The notes under the pieces: model-generated
Seen by the model: the letters and a program-made list of their open reading frames with translations, nothing else
Database searches by the model: none
What the model was told of the DNA's origin: nothing
Source of the DNA: Euborellia annulipes
Taxonomy: Eukaryota; Arthropoda; Insecta; Dermaptera; Anisolabididae
NCBI GenBank assembly: GCA_023213315.1
Contig: JAKCPI010002471.1
Span: forward strand, 62,001-126,000
Direction of reading: 5' to 3'
DNA length: 64,000 nt
Translations under genes and position numbers: made by a program
In this document: in pieces, positions 9,898 to 21,272 of the stretch
How the letters are laid out: every line of letters begins with the position of its first letter
Position numbering within the stretch: the stretch's first letter is position 1

Positions 9898-10738
9898 CAG
9901 TGGTTTCCAAACTTTATGTTACCACGCCTCCCTTAAAAATAATTAATCTTATGACGCCTCCCCCCTCCCCCATTTTATAAAATAATAATGATATTTAATG
10001 CTAAAAAATATAAATATATATAAAAATATTTTTTTTATTAATTCTTATTTATATTAAAACTAGCAATCATTTGGAAAATTGATCCTGGGGGCAGTGGCGT
10101 ACCGGAGGGGGGGGGGGCGGTCCGCCCCAGGCCCCGAGCCGGCATAGGCCCCCATATATTTATAAAAAAAAAAAAATTTAATGAAAATTTCCCTTTGAAA
10201 GGCCCCGGGGCCCTCAGGGCTCAAGTAAAAATGGAAAAATTTAGATAAAAAAAAGAAAATTTAATAAAAATTTCCCTTTGAGAGGCCCCGAGGCCCTCAG
10301 GGCTCAAGTAAAAAGAAAATTTAATGAAAATTTCTCTTTGAGAGGCCCCGGGGCCTTCAGGACTCAAGTAAAAATGGGAAAATTTAGATAAAAAAAAAGA
10401 AAATTTAATAAAAATTTCCCTTTGAGAGGCCCCGAGGCCCTCAGGGCTCAAGTAAAAAGAAAATTTAATGAAAATTTCTCTTTGAGAGGCCCCAGGGCCC
10501 TTGGGGTTCAGGGATACACGGTATTTTAAAAATATTTTTGTGTATGGGGGAGAGGGATATTTAAAGATGGCCACCCCCCAAAAAAAAAAATTCAATATAA
10601 GGCCCCCTCTTCTAGTGCCGCCCCAGGTCCCCAACTTCCTCGGTACGCCTCTGTCTGGGGGCCAATATTCGCCCCTCCCCTTAGACTAGTCCGCGTCTCC
10701 CTAGGGAGTCCCCGCGCCTCACAGTTTAGAAAACCCTG
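9898..10738 (+). mobile_element. hAT element relic hosting a second hAT MITE
   Basis: Starts CAGTGGTTTCCAAAC and ends GTTTAGAAAACCCTG; same family as 1911-2389 and 12460-12626. The left flank GTTTATAC (9890-9897) is not repeated at its right end but is repeated after the related end at 12626 (12627-12634). The element is interrupted by the MITE at 10092-10653. Confidence 0.7.
10092..10653 (+). mobile_element. hAT MITE with internal tandem repeats
   Basis: Starts CAGTGGCGTACCGGAGG, ends CCTCGGTACGCCTCTG, flanked by CCTGGGGG/TCTGGGGG (10084-10091, 10654-10661; 7 of 8). Uninterrupted sites of the host repeat exist at 12545 and 16460, confirming the insertion. Its middle holds about five tandem units built on TTTAATGAAAATTTCCCTTTGAGAGGCCCC; the 137-residue minus-strand frame across them is only that repeat translated. 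Confidence 0.85.
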
Positions 10739-10779
10739 GCATAAGGGTATTTTATGGCTGGTGGAATTCGTATAATATC

Positions 10780-10978
10780 AGGAATGAGAGTTAGAAAAAA
10801 CGAAGCCAGATATTTTTTTTTTTTTTAATATATTTTAATAGCTGAAGTTTCGGCCTTGGTCAAAGTCATTCTAGGATGACCACCAACAGCTCTGAGGGGG
10901 GGCTTTGAACAAAGCCGAAACGTCAGCTGTTAAAATATATTTTTAAAGATTTTTCTAACTTTCATTCCTGAAGAAAAA
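10780..10978. mobile_element. palindromic hammerhead-motif element
   Basis: Outer blocks GGAATGAGAGTTAG and CTAACTTTCATTCC are inverted; each inner part carries the motif. The plus motif is at 10892-10924. The left arm is degraded (GAAGTTTC for GACGTTTC). Confidence 0.65.
10892..10924 (+). ncRNA. hammerhead-ribozyme-like motif
   Basis: Stem I ACAGCT/AGCTGT (6 bp), stem II GGCTTT-GAAC-AAAGCC (6 bp), then GAAACGTC. The core is CTGAGGG, so the second conserved A is changed to G and this copy may be inactive. Confidence 0.5.
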
Positions 10979-10979
10979 T

Positions 10980-11245
10980 ATTTTTCTCAAATCTTATTTT
11001 CACGCCCTAGGGGGTGCCTAACTTAAATATAAAATTTCAACCTCCTAGCTCAATTCCTTCATGCTTTAAATTGAACCCAAACAGACACACAGACAGACCA
11101 TGTCGCGAAAACCACTTTTTGGATTCAAGGGACCTCAAAACGTGTATATCCATCAAAATCTCGATAGCGAATTTTTGACAAGGATTCAATACTTTCTCTC
11201 TCTATATATGTGTATTAACCTATACATATAGATTAAAGAAAGTAA
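10980..11245 (-). mobile_element. X family element, left end only
   Basis: Minus-strand copy with the left hairpin (AAAGAAAGTA), ATTTTGATGGATATACACG, GACATGGTCTGTCTG and CATGAAGGAATTGAG blocks; truncated before the central block. Confidence 0.75.
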
Positions 11246-11550
11246 AAATTCAAATCCTAATTGAGATTGGTTCTATAAACAAAAAGATGCGGTAACTCAC
11301 CCCAGTAAAATTTTAAGTGGACTAATCATATCTTACTTTTCTAACTAATGAAAATTCTGCAAGGGATTCGATGGGTTCCTAAGTTATTATTCCAGTGTTA
11401 TTATTGTCTGTTTATGAGAGTTTCGAAATCTTCAAAAATTAATTCCGCCCCACTAATAAGAAATTTTAGAATGACATTAAAATGTTTCTACCCCACTATA
11501 CTATTTGCTAAATATTGAAAATAAATTTTAACTCAAACGGAATGCACTTA
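11246..11550. other. AT-rich stretch, unassigned
   Basis: No repeat match or convincing coding. A minus-strand acceptor/donor pair here was examined and rejected as an exon. Confidence 0.4.
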
Positions 11551-12459
11551 TTTTTTAGTAAAAGTATTAAAAAACATTAATATCTTTATGAATTATAGGG
11601 GATGGGCCATTAACCCCCTGGTTAATTAATGCCTTCATACCCTCCCCCTCCCCTTTAAGGAAATGCGAGCCTTCACCGCGAAATTACTCTCAAAATAATT
11701 TGAATACATTTATAAATAATTATTTTAATTTTTATTTTATTTTAATTTTCAACCCTTAATCCACCCCTGTGTAAAAGTATATTAAGTGGGAGTATGAATG
11801 AGAAAGTGTTTAAAAAAAAAAATAAATAAATAAATAAATAAAAAATAAAAAACTAATTTTTTTTCAATGACACCTACACTCCCCTTCGCCCTTTCAACAG
11901 CTTATATTCTCCCTCTACCCTTAGTGAAATGCAAAATATTTAATTCCATATTCAAAAGAATCGTTTTTCGCAGTCAAATTATTTGTTTCTATCATTTTTT
12001 TTTTCAACGATAAAATGCATAATAATTACCTTTAATAAGACTCTCAAGAGGGTGTGCTGGCTGACAGAGTGGTCAGGGTGGGTTGCACTATATTAATTAT
12101 TCACTTTGATTCACTTTAAACACAAAAAAGAGAGCAGCGCCTGCCGCCCGGCAACGCGCTCGACTCGACTGAATGAGAAATTCGTCTCTCTGTTTGTTTT
12201 GGAATAAAATAGATGAAAATAACAATTCCCTTTTTATTAAAAGTAAAAAAATATCTTTTGCTCTAATCTAACTATATTTAGAGATGGAAAAGAATCTCAA
12301 CAAGTGATTTGGAATATTCCAAGGCCTTTCTTAAATAATCAACCCTTCATCCCCCCCCCTAATCAAAATAATAATCAACCCTATTTTTTGAATGTTTTCT
12401 ATTTATTTGGCTTCAATTTAGCTAAAATAAATTAAAAAAACATTTTTTTTAATTTTGCA

Positions 12460-12626
12460 ACCCCTAATCCAATCTTTTTTTTTTTTTTAAACCACTCACA
12501 TTTTATTTATAAAACTACACGTAGCAATCATTTGGGAAATTGATCTTGGTGGCCAATATTCGCGCCTCCCCTTAGACTAGTCCGCGCCTCCCTAGGGAGG
12601 CGCGCCTCACAGTTTGGAAAACGCTG
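12460..12626 (+). mobile_element. hAT element right end
   Basis: CTTAGACTAGTCCGCGCC...GGCGCGCCTCACAGTTTGG...ACGCTG followed by GTTTATAC (12627-12634), the same 8 bp that precedes the left end at 9898. Duplicated at 16380-16546. Confidence 0.7.
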
Positions 12627-12745
12627 GTTTATACAGTATATTCAAAATAGCATTTGTTATTATATTTTTCTGGTAATCAAATGATGACTTCCTTCCGGTT
12701 AATTATAAATATATTATAAGAATTTATATCTTATTGAGTTCATTT

Positions 12746-12779
<34 letters not shown>

Positions 12780-12905
12780 AAGGAAAAAAGAATTTCCAAA
12801 AACTTTTACATCAATATCACCAACCACCTTCTGGATTATTTTAGAAACGTCCTGTATATATTATTGCTTGGAAAATATTTGAGATTGCCAATAATCTCAT
12901 AAGAA

Positions 12906-12941
12906 CTGATGATGACTTTATTTATTTAAAACCGAAACGTC
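12906..12941 (+). ncRNA. hammerhead-ribozyme-like motif (solo)
   Basis: Stem I AGAA/TTCT, core CTGATGA, an A+T-rich stem II (TTT...AAA core with GG/CC outer pairs, one pair lost here by a G to A change) and GAAACGTC. The downstream tail (GGCTCTCC...TTCTTGAC) resembles that at 1500. Confidence 0.5.
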
Positions 12942-14709
12942 TTCTGGATTGAGATTTTTATTCGATAGAGGCTCTCCTTTTGGCTGACGCCCTCTCTTCT
13001 TGACTATTATTTAAAAAAATGATTCCCTGAGAAGTAGCAAGGGCGCGCGCAGCTGTCTGTTTCGGATCAGACTCTTTCCCTCTCCAGCACGATTTGTGCG
13101 CTCAAAGAAGTTTTCGAAAATAAATTTTTATCCGATCAATGCTTGAAATTATTTATTATTATATTAATAAATGAATCTATTAATTTCATTTCCTAGTCAC
13201 CTGGTCGTTTAATATTTATTCGAGTGCTTGAAATCCAGTCTTTCTTTAATAATTATAGAGAAAATAATATTAATAGAGAAAGATATACTTTATAATATTC
13301 AATGGTTGATATAAAGGGTAAGAGATGATGCCAAGAAATTTTTTTTGCCATCTTATGACTTTCATTAAGGCATTCAATTTCAATAATAAAATCAAAGGAT
13401 TTAATAGGAAGTATTGTATGATAAGGAATAAAAAAAGTTAATTATTTTCGAAGTACTAGAAAGACGAGAGAGGAAGTTACTCCTTGGGATTGATTGCGAG
13501 AAACTTAGTGTGGGAAATTTTTTGATCACTTTGCCACATTCCGAAAATGAGAGAACAATTTGTGTTGAAGGTTTAAAGATGTAAAATATTTATCCATTTA
13601 AGGGGCTTCAGGAGGCCAAGCTGTTCGCATTTTTTTGCCAATGTAAAAAGTTAGCCAAAAATCATAACTATTACGAAAATTTGCCAATAGATGGCAGGAT
13701 GGTAGGGCTATATTTAATCTCACGTATTTGTTTGATTTTCGTTGATCATTTTAATATTGAACAGTTTATAAATATTATTATATAATTATAAATCATTTAT
13801 CACAGCATAAAAATATAGGTTTATAAGTGATCTGATAATGCCGGCTTTTAGACTAGCCTGCTATCTTTTGCAAGAGTGCTGAACTATTTGGACGTTAATT
13901 TTTAAATAAATAGAAAATTTATTTTTTACTATAACCCCTCTTCATTACAGGTTGGATATTAATGATTTTTAAATTTTTATTAAATTTAATTTTAAATTAA
14001 ATCGTGATCATTTCAAAATAATCAGAAGCATATCTGAAATATTTTTCTAAATTCGTGGCAACCTTTAAGATAAACTAATTTTTTTTACATGATTAGAAAA
14101 ATGAAGATTCATATCATCCGATGACGATCATCAAGTTCTCAAAAATTGCTTTTCTTAAAAATTTACTTATAATTAAATAAGTTTTATCTTTTTAAATTTG
14201 AATTAAAATTTCACAACTTTTTTTTGTTTTGTTTTTTTTTAAATTAATTTTAACATTCAATTTTCTCTCGTATTTATATAGGATATTTTGTGAATCATAT
14301 TGAAATATGGAAATTTTAAGATAAGATGAGAGATAAATAATTATTAACGAAAATTGATCGGTTAACTAATCCAGGATAATATTTTAGAATTTTCGAGAAA
14401 AAAAAATAACTAGGTCAAATAGATTCATAATGATGATTTGCATTAAATAAGCAAAAAGATAGAGGGGCTCAGAATCCAAAAATTGAATTGGTCTTTTGGG
14501 TTGCCTATCTTCCAATGACCAAACGCTTCATGGTGAACAAGGTTAATTCAGAAATTATCAAACTTAACTTTCTCTGCTTATTACTATCAAAATTCTTTGG
14601 AGCCCACTTTCATAGGAAAAATAGGAGAAATGATTGCCTTGGTAACAAAATATAGAAGAAGATCATCGAAACGTATGATACAAAAATGCATTTTTGTCTC
14701 ACTTTGAGG

Positions 14710-14800
14710 CGATTAGCCGAGGAGTTAAAGTAGTTAAGCTTATAATCCTGAGTTGAAAACAACTCGAGTTCAACTCCACCTTATGGTAAAAAAATATCTA
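14710..14800 (+). repeat. tRNA-like SINE (family S3)
   Basis: GGCGATTAGCCGAGGAGTTAAAG (A-box-like) and GAGTTCAACTCC (B-box-like), then a TATCTAACTG tail. Copies at 19700-19790 (in the duplication) and 26195-26290. Confidence 0.5.
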
Positions 14801-15007
14801 ACTGTATTTCGCCTCCTCCTGAGGAAGGAAACGGGAACCCAACTCAGTATTATTCCCATGCAAGTTACTTCATAGACCCAGAAAGTGTCAAGTCTGACTC
14901 TAATAACGAAAGAGAGAGTATGCCTCTAATTAAAGAATCTACGAAGGAATATCGATCGAGTCAACGATTGTTTCATAGGTGAAGCCAGGGGGGTTTTGGG
15001 GGTTCAA

Positions 15008-15456
15008 ATTTCATATTTAAGTTAGGCACCCCCCCCTGAGACGTGACACGAAGCTTTTGAACAAAATCGGCCAAAAAGTACTAGTACTTTACTGATGCAC
15101 TTTTTCAGTTTTTTTCGATTTTCTCTAAATTTGCTCGAACGATTTTTTTTTAAATTCAAAAATCAATTATTTTTTAGATCTTCAATAAAATGTATATTCT
15201 CATTTTGTGATTGAAATCTTCTGAAGACCACTTTACTCTTGTACTCCATAGAAAAGATAGGAGAAATGGTTGCCATGGTAACAAAATATAAATATTTTGC
15301 CATACTTATAAATTTTACATCTTGAATTCAATTGTACCCTACTGTCGGAAACTAAATACATGTCGACACAAAAAATCTGGTGTGACAAGCACAGAACACA
15401 ACTTTCGATTACCGAAGGTAAGAGAAAGTTGTGTGCTGTGCGCCAGTCACACCAGA
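15008..15456 (+). mobile_element. X family element at the duplication junction
   Basis: Left-truncated X from the CATATTTAAGTTAGGCACC block through the right hairpin (ACAACTTTCGATTACCGAAGG...CACACCAGA). It exactly fills the gap between the two duplicated blocks, so it may mark the breakpoint. Confidence 0.8.
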
Positions 15457-16817
15457 TTTTTTAGTAAAAGTATTAAAAAACATTAATATCTTTATGAATT
15501 ATAGGGGATGGGCCATTAACCCCCTGGTTAATTAATGCCTTCATACCTCCCCCCCCCCCCCCCCCCTTTAAGGAAATGCGAGCCTTCACCGCGAAATTAC
15601 TCTCAAAATAATTTGAATACATTTATAAATAATTATTTTAATTTTTATTTTATTTTAATTTTCAACCCTTAATCCACCCCTGTGTAAAAGTATATTAAGT
15701 GGGAGTATGAATGAGAAAGTGTTTTAAAAAAAAATAAATAAATAAATAAATAAAAAATAAAAAACTAATTTTGGTTTCAATGACACCTACACTCCCCCTC
15801 CCCTTTCAACAGCTTATATTCACCCTCTACCCTTAGTGAAATGCAAAATATTTAATTTCATATTCAAAAGAATCGTTTTTCGCAATCAAATTATTTGTTT
15901 CTATCATTTTTTTTTCAACGATAAAATGGATAATAATTACCTTTAATAAGACACTCAAGAGGGTGTGCTGGCTGACGGTGAGGTCAGGGTGGGTTACACT
16001 ATATTAATTATTCACTTTGATTCACTTTAAACACAAAAAAGAGAGCAGCGCCTGCCTGCTCGGCCACGCACTCGACTCGACTGAACGAGAAATTCGTCTC
16101 TCTGTTTGTTTTGGAATAAAATAGATGAAAATAACAATTCCCTTTTTATTAAAAGTAAAAAAATAACTTTTGCTCTAATCTAACTATATTTAGAGATGGA
16201 AAAAAAATCTCAACAAGTGATTTGGAATATTCCAAGGCCTTTCTTAAATAATCAACCCTTCATCCCCCCCCCCCCCCTAATCAAAATAATAATCAACCCT
16301 ATTTTTTGAATGTTTTCTATTTATTTGGCTTCAATTTAGCTAAAATAAATTAAAAAACATTTTTTTTAATTTTGCAACCCCTAATCCAATCTTTTTTTTT
16401 TTTTTTTTAAACCACTCACATTTTATTTATAAAACTACACGTAGCAATCATTTGGGAAATTGATCTTGGTGGCCAATATTCGCGCCTCCCCTTAGACTAG
16501 TCCGCGCCTCCCTAGGGAGGCGCGCCTCACAGTTTGGAAAACGCTGGTTTATACAGTATATTCAAAATAGCATTTGTTATTATATTTTTCTGGTAATCAA
16601 ATGATGACTTCCTTCCGGTTAATTATAAATATATTATAAGAATTTATATCTTATTGAGTTCATTTTCTTAAAAAAAAAAAAAAAAAAAATTAAGGAAAAA
16701 AGAATTTCCAAAAACTTTTACATCAATATCACCAACCACCTTCTGGATTATTTTAGAAACGTCCTGTATATATTATTGCTTGGAAAATATTTGAGATTGC
16801 CAATAATCTCATAAGAA

Positions 16818-16853
16818 CTGATGATGGCTTTATTTATTTAAAACCGAAACGTC
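16818..16853 (+). ncRNA. hammerhead-ribozyme-like motif (duplicate of 12906)
   Basis: Same motif as 12906-12941 with GG instead of GA at the start of stem II, which restores a pair with the CC near its end. Stem I AGAA/TTCT. Confidence 0.55.
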
Positions 16854-17416
16854 TTCTGGATTGAGATTTTTATTCGATAGAGGCTCTCCTTTTGGCTGAC
16901 GCCCTCTCTTCTTGACTATTATTTAAAAAAAATGATTCCCTGAGAAGTAGCAAGGGCGCGCGCAGCTGTCTGTTTCGGATCAGACTCTTTCCCTCTCCAG
17001 CACGATTTGTGCGCTCAAAGAAGTTTTCGAAAATAAATTTTTATCCGATCAATGCTTGAAATTATTTATTATTATATTAATAAATGAATCTATTAATTTC
17101 ATTTCCTAGTCACCTGGTCGTTTAATATTTATTCGAGTGCTTGAAATCCAGTCTTTCTTTAATAATTATAGAGAAAATAATATTAATAGAGAAAGATATA
17201 CTTTATAATATTCAATGGTTGATATAAAGGGTAAGAGATGATGCCAAGAAATTTTTTTTGCCATCTTATGACTTTCATTAAGGCATTCAATTTCAATAAT
17301 AAAATCAAAGGATTTAATAGGAAGTATTGTATGATAAGGAATAAAAAAAGTTAATTAGATTTTGATAGGGCAGGTTCAGCCAAATAAAAAGCCTTTATAT
17401 GCTTCTCGACTCCGGA

Positions 17417-17451
17417 GACGTTTCGAGATATTTTTAATGTCTCATCTTCAG
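17417..17451 (-). ncRNA. hammerhead-ribozyme-like motif (left arm)
   Basis: Mirror copy of 17625-17659: CTGAAGA, stem II GAGA/TCTC, GAAACGTC, stem I CGGA/TCCG. Confidence 0.6.
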
Positions 17452-17624
17452 TCCGTCTACAAAATGTACATATAAATAAAAGATTAGTTTTCGATATACA
17501 GTAAAAAGTATAAAATCCATTGTAATAAATAATAATAATAAAATAATAATAATAAAAATATTTTATACTTTTTACTGTATATCGAAAACTAATCTTTTAT
17601 TTATATGTACATTTTGTAGACGGA

Positions 17625-17659
17625 CTGAAGATGAGACATTAAAAATATCTCGAAACGTC
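17625..17659 (+). ncRNA. hammerhead-ribozyme-like motif (right arm)
   Basis: Stem I CGGA (17621-17624) with TCCG (17660-17663); core CTGAAGA; stem II GAGA...TCTC with an 11-nt loop; GAAACGTC. All conserved positions match CUGANGA...GAAA...UH. Confidence 0.65.
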
Positions 17660-18532
17660 TCCGGAGTCGAGAAGCATATAAAGGCTTTTTATTTGGCTGA
17701 ACCTGCCCTATCAAAATCTATTAAGTTCACAGCCACCAAATCTTATTTATTTAAAAAGTTAATTATTTTCGAAGTACTAGAAAGACGAGAGAGGAAGTTA
17801 CTCCTTGGGATTGATTGCGAGAAACTTAGTGTGGGAAATTTTTTGATCACTTTGCCACATTCCGAAAATGAGAGAACAATTTGTGTTGAAGGTTTAAAGA
17901 TGTAAAATATTTATCCATTTAAGGGGCTTCAGGAGGCCAAGCTGTTCGCATTTTTTTGCCAATAAGATGGCGTTAGGGGTCTTAAAAAGTTAGCCAAAAA
18001 TCATAACTATTACGAAAATTTGCCAATAGATGGCAGGATGGTAGGGCTATATTTAATCTCACGTATTTGTTTGATTTTCGTTGATCATTTTAATATTGAA
18101 CAGTTTATAAATATTATTATATAATTATAAATCATTTATCACAGCATAAAAATATAGGTTTATAAGTGATCTGATAATGCCGGCTTTTAGACTAGCCTGC
18201 TATCTTTTGCAAGAGTGCTGAACTATTTGGACGTTAATTTTTAAATAAATAGAAAATTTATTTTTTACTATAACCCCTCTTCATTACAGGTTGGATATTA
18301 ATGATTTTTAAATTTTTATTAAATTTAATTTTAAATTAAATCGTGATCATTTCAAAATAATCAGAAGCATATCTGAAATATTTTTCTAAATTCGTGGCAA
18401 CCTTTAAGATAAACTAATTTTTTTACATGATTAGAAAAATGAAGATTCATATCATCCGATGACGATCATCAAGTTCTCAAAAATTGCTTTTCTTAAAAAT
18501 TTACTTATAATTAAATAAGTTTTATCTTTTTT

Positions 18533-19206
18533 ACTTTCTCTTACCTATGTATATATGTAATATATATATAGAGAGAAAGTATTGGATTCATGTCAAAAAT
18601 TCGATGTCGAGATTTTGATGGATCTTCACGTTTTGAGGTCCCCTGAATCCAAAAAAGTGGTTTTCGCGACATGGTCTGTCTGTGGGTGGGTGGGTGGGTG
18701 GGTGGGTGGGTGGGTGTGTGTCAAATTTTAAGCATGAAGGAATTGAGCTAGGAGGTTGAAATTTTATATTTAAGTTAGGCACCCTCCTAGGGCGTGAAAA
18801 TAAGCTTTTAATCAAAATCGACCAAAGAGTACTAGTACTTTACTGATGTACTTTTTCAGTTTTTTTCGATTTTCTCTAAATTCGCTCTAACGATTTTGAT
18901 TAAAATTCAAAAATCATTTATTTTTTAGATGCTCTTTCAAATGTATATTCTGATTTTGCTCTCAAAATTGATTGAAGACCACTTTACTCTTGTATTTCAT
19001 AGGGAAGATAGGAGAAATGGTTGCCATGGTAACAAAATATAAATATTTTCCCATACTTATAAATTTTACATCTGAATCCAAATGTTACGTACTGTCGGGA
19101 ACTAAATATATGTCGACACAAAAAATCTGGTGTGACAAGCACAGAACACAACTTTCGATTACCGAAGGTAAGAGAAAGTTGTGTGCTGTGCGCCAGTCAC
19201 ACCAGA
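18533..19206 (+). mobile_element. X family element, full-length reference copy
   Basis: Inserted into a T-run of duplication copy 2 with no duplication beyond T's; the empty site is near 14190. Left end: hairpin of ACTTTCTCTTACC, a TA-rich stretch and GAGAGAAAGTA. Right end: hairpin CTGGTGTGAC...GTCACACCAG with GGTAAGAGAAAGT inside, so ACTTTCTCTTACC is a subterminal inverted repeat. A GGGT array lies at 18676-18716. These traits (T|T target, subterminal repeats, terminal hairpin, microsatellite) resemble Helentron-derived HINE/DINE-1 elements; this is an inference. Confidence 0.85.
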
Positions 19207-19979
19207 TTTTTAAATTTGAATTAAAATTTCACAACTTTTTTTTTGTTTTGTTTTTTTTTAATTAATTTTAACATTCAATTTTCTCTCGTATTTATATAGG
19301 ATATTTTGTGAATCATATTGGAATATGGAAATTTTAAGATAAGATGAGAGATAAATAATTATTAACGAAAATTGATCGGTTAACTAATCCAGGATAATAT
19401 TTTAGAATTTTCGAGAAAAAAAAATAACTAGGTCAAATAGATTCATAATGATGATTTGCATTAAATAAGCAAAAAGATAGAGGGGCTCAGAATCCAAAAA
19501 TTGAATTGGTCTTTTGGGTTGCCTATCTTCCAATGACCAAACGCTTCATGGTGAACAAGATTAATTCAGAAATTATCAAACTTAACTTTCTCTGCTTATT
19601 AGTATCAAAATTCTTTGGAGCCCACTTTCGGAGAAATGATTGCCTTGGTAACAAAATATAGAAGAAGATCATCGAAACGTATGATACAAAAATGCATTTT
19701 TGTCTCACTTTGAGGCGATTAGCCGAGGAGTTAAAGTAGTTAAGCTTATAATCCTGAGTTGAAAACAAATCGAGTTCAACTCCACCTTATGGTAAAAAAA
19801 TATCTAACTGTATTTCGCCTCCTCCTGAGGAAGGAAACGGGAACCCAACTCAGTATTATTCCCATGCAAGTTACTTCATAGACCCAGAAAGTGTCAAGTC
19901 TGACTCTAATAACGAAAGAGAGAGTATGCCTCTAATTAAAGAATCTACGAAGGAATATCGATCGAGTCAACGATTGTTT

Positions 19980-20106
19980 CATAGGTGAAGCCAGGGGGTT
20001 TTGGGGGTTCAACCCCCCCCCCATGGGATCCAAACCATGACTAGATATTTAAGCTTTATAATAGAGGGTAAGAGAAAGTATGAAAAAATTTCAGGCTACG
20101 CCAATG
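19980..20106 (+). mobile_element. hAT MITE (CATAGG family) with 7/8 TSD
   Basis: Starts CATAGGTGAAGCC, ends GGCTACGCCAATG, flanked by GATTGTTT/GGTTGTTT. The inner CATGACTAGATATTTAAGCT block matches the minus strand of the larger member at 24845-25519. Confidence 0.75.
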
Positions 20107-20156
20107 GGTTGTTTTATTCGTAAATATGTGGTAAGAATCAGAGATATCCTAAATAT

Positions 20157-20304
20157 CATGGGCGTAACTAGGGGGTGGCAGCCCCCCCCCCCAGAAAGCT
20201 CCCTGCCACAAGAAAAATTGAGAAAATATGGGGCTTTCCAGGCCCTCCGGAGAATAGCTGGTCCCATGCCCCCCCCCCAGCCAAATTCTCTAGTTACGCC
20301 CATG
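20157..20304 (+). mobile_element. hAT MITE with perfect 8-bp TSD CTAAATAT
   Basis: CATGGGCGTAACTAG and CTAGTTACGCCCATG are perfect 15-bp inverted ends; CTAAATAT lies at 20149-20156 and 20305-20312. Poly-C stretches inside. The short frames on both strands are incidental. Confidence 0.9.
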
Positions 20305-20312
20305 CTAAATAT

Positions 20313-21190
20313 ATATATTTTCCAAAGACTTTTTAGTAACTAATACCTTATTTTATCAAAATATAAAGAAAGTCAAAAGATCGCCTCTTTTTGTCTGTTG
20401 AAGAGAGGGAAGGCCACGCCCATGCCTCTCTTGAATATTCCGGCTTGTAAAGAATTATATTTGAGAGTTTTTAATGGAATATGATTATAGCCGGAAATTA
20501 TATGATTACGTTTTTATCAAAAAATATAACGGTCTTGTAAATTTTTAGTCTTTTGATATCAAACTTTTACTTTAATTTTATTCAGAAATTCATAATAAAT
20601 TTAAATAGCGGTTGATATAAGGTATGAGACTCGTTGAAATGTATAATATTGAAAAGAATCGATACGAAATGAATTGATTCAATTAGAAGAGTTATTTTTA
20701 AGGTATTAAATGGTTGAATGTTTGAGAAGAATTTTTAATAATTAACAAATGCCCTGGTTTTGAATAATTAAGAGATGGCCTCTCAGTTGAACCCATTCTG
20801 TTCTCATTAATTATTAAAAAGTAAAAAAAAAAAAAAATTTCAATATATGGCGATTTCAATGCGCTATCAAAATAATAAATAATGTAGAGGAAAGTATTGA
20901 GCTATTACTTTTGATCAATTTTATTTTAATAGATTTTCAATGCTTCTATTTAATTTTTTAACAAAACCATAGAGGGGAGACTCGAGCTCTAAGGGGCGCG
21001 GACCCACCTTCGGATGCCACCCTAAATGTACTGGGAAAAGGGAAATATAGAATTATAATTAGTTAAATGGCTAATAAATTTTTAAATAACTTTTTTATTA
21101 TAAATGTTCCATTTCTGTTGAGCATTATGTAGAACAGCAGAATTTTTAATTATTAAGAGGGTAGAAATGAGAGATGCAGCTAAGATTATT
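20313..21190. other. AT-rich stretch without a recognised feature
   Basis: Non-repetitive by eye. A patch CGAGCTCTAAGGGGCGCGGACCC near 20980-21005 is GC-rich and unexplained. No coding signal. Confidence 0.4.
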
Positions 21191-21272
21191 TCTTTATTAT
21201 TTATTTATTCACACAGCTGACGTTTCGGTTCCGTGTTTCATTTATGTACCTGACCATCTCATACTGTGTATA

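Larger units (their letters stand above)
11551..15007 (+). repeat. segmental duplication, copy 1
   Basis: About 3.46 kb nearly identical to 15457-20012, in direct orientation. It carries GC-richer patches (12130-12180, 13040-13110) amid AT-rich DNA, a hAT right end (12460-12626), a solo hammerhead motif and an S3 SINE. It lacks the two large insertions in copy 2. Its right end stops inside the MITE complete at 19980-20106, so the right breakpoint cut that MITE. Confidence 0.9.
17358..17752 (+). mobile_element. palindromic hammerhead-motif retroelement, full copy with 13-bp TSD
   Basis: Flanked by AAAAAGTTAATTA on both sides (17345-17357, 17753-17765). The empty site is visible in duplication copy 1 near 13435, so the boundaries are exact. 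It consists of two arms of about 170 bp around an ATA-rich loop plus a unique right tail (TTCACAGCCACCAAATC). Motifs: minus 17417-17451, plus 17625-17659. A 12-13 bp duplication argues for target-primed retrotransposition, such as Penelope-like elements, rather than a DNA transposon. No protein is encoded; non-autonomous. Confidence 0.9.
15457..20012 (+). repeat. segmental duplication, copy 2 (with later insertions)
   Basis: Matches 11551-15007 almost base for base apart from homopolymer length changes, an 18-nt difference near 17960, a 395-bp palindromic insertion (17358-17752) and an X element (18533-19206). Copy 1 gives the empty site for both insertions. Confidence 0.92.

Noticed and set aside
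10221..10634. 137-residue minus-strand ORF
   Set aside because: It consists of translated tandem units of a hAT MITE; no independent coding evidence.
11300..11380. Minus-strand acceptor (CCCTTGCAG) and donor (GTGAGTTACC) as an exon
   Set aside because: Two of the three reading frames hit a stop within the first five codons and the third stops further in, and the flanks are AT-rich repeats.
18676..18716. GGGT array as telomere-like repeat
   Set aside because: It is the variable microsatellite inside an X element; other copies have CACCC or GTCT at the same place.
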